Assembly (NCBI RefSeq): GCF_003286085.1
Contig: NW_020825298.1
Coordinates: 7,688,001 to 7,752,000, forward strand
Length of the DNA: 64,000 nucleotides
Reading direction: 5' to 3'
Origin: Drosophila persimilis
Taxonomy: Eukaryota; Arthropoda; Insecta; Diptera; Drosophilidae
Under the pieces are notes generated by a model. It ran no database searches and was not told the DNA's origin. It worked only from the letters and a program-made list of their open reading frames with translations. Below are positions 61,548-64,000 of the stretch, one piece after another. Position numbers and translations under genes: made by a program. The stretch's first letter is position 1, and each line of letters begins with the position of its first letter.

Positions 61548-64000
61548 GGCAGTAAAAGAGGGCGGGAAAGAGACAGCCAGTTGAGCTTCAGCTTCACTTC
61601 CCTGTCCAGTTCTGGCCGATTGGTTCATTCGTTCGTTGGTCAAGCTTAACCTGGTTCCTCGTTCACTCTTTGCACTACACAAATTTTGTCCGATATTATC
61701 ATGCGAATCGGTGAGGTTTTGTGCTCGGATTAGAAGACTTTTATGTCACCTATAGGTTCTTATTACTACTTATTCCAAATATGAGAAATAAAGGATTCCA
61801 AGTATTAGAATAAAAGGGGTTTTTTCTAGACCTACCAGACACTATTTGTCCTCACATCATTTATGACATCATTAGTTATCTCTTTCTTCACTGTTCCCAT
61901 ACTTTATGATGATCTAATATTATATTTAGAATCTATAACTGACTCTTTTATAGATCATTCCACAAATCTCCTATGCCTCAATCAAATTGGAATGCGTTTG
62001 CCTTTAGAGCAGGACACCAGACGACTGAGAGAAGAGTGAGATAGTGCATATAATGTCTTGTTGATAGCATCCCCAAAATGATTGAATCAGTGTGGCATGA
62101 AACTTTCATGCTTGTCTGTGTGTGTGTGTGACAGAGAGAAGAAGGAGTCTTTGCAGACTTGAAAAATTGTTGGAATTTTTGTTAATTTGTAGGACGACAT
62201 TTTGGTGCCCCTGTTGGATGGAGAAGGGATAAGCCACGGCTATTGGCATTTTTGGCATTTGGAAGTACCCTACAAAATAAAGGGATGCTGGAATGAGCAG
62301 AATGAGGGATGCATAAAGAAGATGGCTTGTAGAGTATAGATCTTTTGGGAAGGTATCTTCGGAGGAGTCAGTTTGGATTTAATAGTTCAAAAATGAATAT
62401 AGATCTCTAGAAATGTCTATGGAATTAGTTTTAGCTGCTATACAATTTTTAAAGATTTCTATTGATATTATTATGGGAAAATATAGCAAAATCAATCGTG
62501 CACGTGTTCGAGTTTAATCAATTAATAATGAAGCCATATTAATATTTCATTGACAGAGCAAAGCAACTTCGTAAATACTCTCAATTTGATTCTTCCTGTA
62601 GCTCATCTACCGATCACTGTGTGATCCCCCGACACGATCCTCCACCGATCCTGCTTCCAGCATTCATTCATCCATTCTTTTTTGTATCACATTTTGCCCG
62701 CAGTTGCTGGAATTTTTCACGTTTTTTTCTTACTTTTTGGATACTTTTGTCGCCGAAGATCGGTGGAGAGCTTGTCACCACTTTCCTGGGCAATTTGTAC
62801 GCATTTTCAACGCATTGGAGGCTGCTTCGAAGCTTGGAAACTTGTGGCAACAGCAACAGAAATTCTCGTAGGTGTTTATAATGTACACTTTCTTGGGACG
62901 ATCGATCGGAACGGAACGGGACGAGCGATTTTTAAGTTGTTGCTGTTGGTGCTTTTTTTTCGCAGTTTACTTTTTGGACATTAAAACATCCGTTTACATA
63001 CTATTCCCATTAGCACGACTCTTGTCTTGCGAGGCGACGCGTCTCTTGTTGTCGCTCGAGATCCACTTCCACTGCCACTCGGAGGCCCACTTGGGGGACT
63101 CCAGAGCTCTCTGGAGCTCTGAAGCTCTCCACCGAGATGCTGCTGTCGTCGTCTTGTCTTGGACACGCGACAATCTTTTTCGCTGGATAAGCAGCCTGGC
63201 TACAACGTTGTAGCCTCGTTGTCATTGTTGTTCTTGGATTGTGCTCGGATTTCTGTGGTGATTCCCCCGACCCCCGTTCCCGACCTCGGCATCGGCATCG
63301 GCTTCCCTCTTGTTTCTGGTGTGGAAACAAAAGCAAAATTAAATTGTTATGAACACAAGTTTTCGATATAAGGCCATACTTAACACATATTTATGGCGCG
63401 TGCAGCGGTAGCGGAGATTTTTCAGATACTTTCTGTGATTCCAATACAATCCCAATCCCAATACCCCGATCTGATCGCAAAGCCTCCCGCTCTTGAGGTA
63501 AAGACTTATAAATTATTCAGTTTATAGCTTGCTGAATCAGCTCAAGTGGAATGTGAATTAAAGTTTCCAGCTGGTGGAATATACCATGTATTTTTGCACT
63601 ATAAGGAGGAGGGAATATATATATAGGATTATTTCTTACCTTTCAGAATCGGGAACGTTTCTTATGTCTAGCTTGTACTCAAAGAGAGCGATCCAGATAT
63701 ATAAATGCATCTGTAGAAATGGAGTTTCGCATATCGTTATGTCGAGGAACGTGTACCCTAGTACTATAAAGATCTGCTGAATAGGGAGAAAGAGAATAGG
63801 ATCCTAGAGATACCTCCATAGACCTTAGAATTAAGAACATACTATTTATGATCTATGAAAGTATTAATCTATTACGAGGAATTCTAATTCTACTCCAAAT
63901 TGTTATACCTATCACCTCTCCCTTAGTAAGACTTCTCCTAATACACCTTGTAGGTACATGTCCGCCCACGAGAGCTTTAATTCTCAGTAAATATATGAGC

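Larger units (their letters stand above)
51321..64000. other. Gene-free region downstream of drm
   Basis: No coding gene is supported. Open frames are simple-sequence shadows. It holds (GGA)n at 52381-52403, a decayed dispersed repeat at 54215-54345, (GGGTAC)n at 59172-59210, CCCATA repeats at 59863-59886, ACCGAT repeats at about 60357-60375, AACCCAAA-type runs at about 60962-60990 and a GACACA/GACAGA run at 61496-61547. In D. melanogaster the neighbouring odd-family genes have large regulatory regions, so enhancers are expected, but none can be pinpointed here. Confidence 0.5.

Noticed and set aside
1..64000. tRNA genes, CRISPR arrays, bacterial operons or intact transposons
   Set aside because: No A/B-box tRNA pattern, no regular spaced repeats and no transposase or reverse transcriptase frame were seen; the window is eukaryotic.

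Overview
The window is insect nuclear DNA from a Drosophila species. It has split genes with short GT-AG introns, AATAAA poly(A) signals, CAG/CAA and GA microsatellites, and eight protein-coding genes whose family assignments and order fit the 23F-24A part of Drosophila melanogaster chromosome arm 2L (Muller element B). The timeless protein is close to but clearly different from that of D. melanogaster. Degenerate interspersed repeats of a kind I associate with the obscura group occur at about 13.3 kb and 54.2 kb, so an obscura-group species is my best guess (inference, not proven).

Layout, left to right. 1-9.83 kb: timeless (tim), minus strand. Eleven coding exons are present, the C-terminal exon(s) lie off the left edge, and a long 5' UTR intron leads up to a probable promoter with tandem CLK/CYC-type E-boxes. 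12.2-13.2 kb: a secreted trypsin-like serine protease, minus. 13.8-17.8 kb: cytosolic leucyl-tRNA synthetase, minus, which shares a DRE-rich divergent promoter with the plus-strand CCDC47 homologue (18.3-19.9 kb). 20.4-22.4 kb (minus) and 24.2-26.2 kb (plus): two divergently transcribed coiled-coil genes that look like paralogues. 27.4-29.4 kb: a leucine-rich-repeat, single-pass membrane protein, plus. 29.5-32.2 kb: spindly, the kinetochore dynein adaptor, minus. 32.9-34.7 kb: IFT57, an intraflagellar transport subunit, plus, with an RFX X-box just upstream. 48.1-49.6 kb: drumstick (drm), a small odd-skipped-family zinc-finger protein, plus.

The remaining 34.7-47.5 kb and 49.6-64 kb hold no coding sequence that I can support. 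They look like the regulatory landscape, possible distal 5' exons and 3' UTR of drm (and perhaps of its relatives sob and odd off the right edge). They are rich in simple repeats, with many GA tracts and some palindromic Ewg/NRF1-type sites.

The genes do not form one pathway. The most informative non-coding signals are a 19-codon upstream ORF in the tim leader, resembling the D. melanogaster s-tim arrangement, the tandem E-boxes of tim, the X-box of IFT57, and a diverged tandem duplication inside the drm intron.
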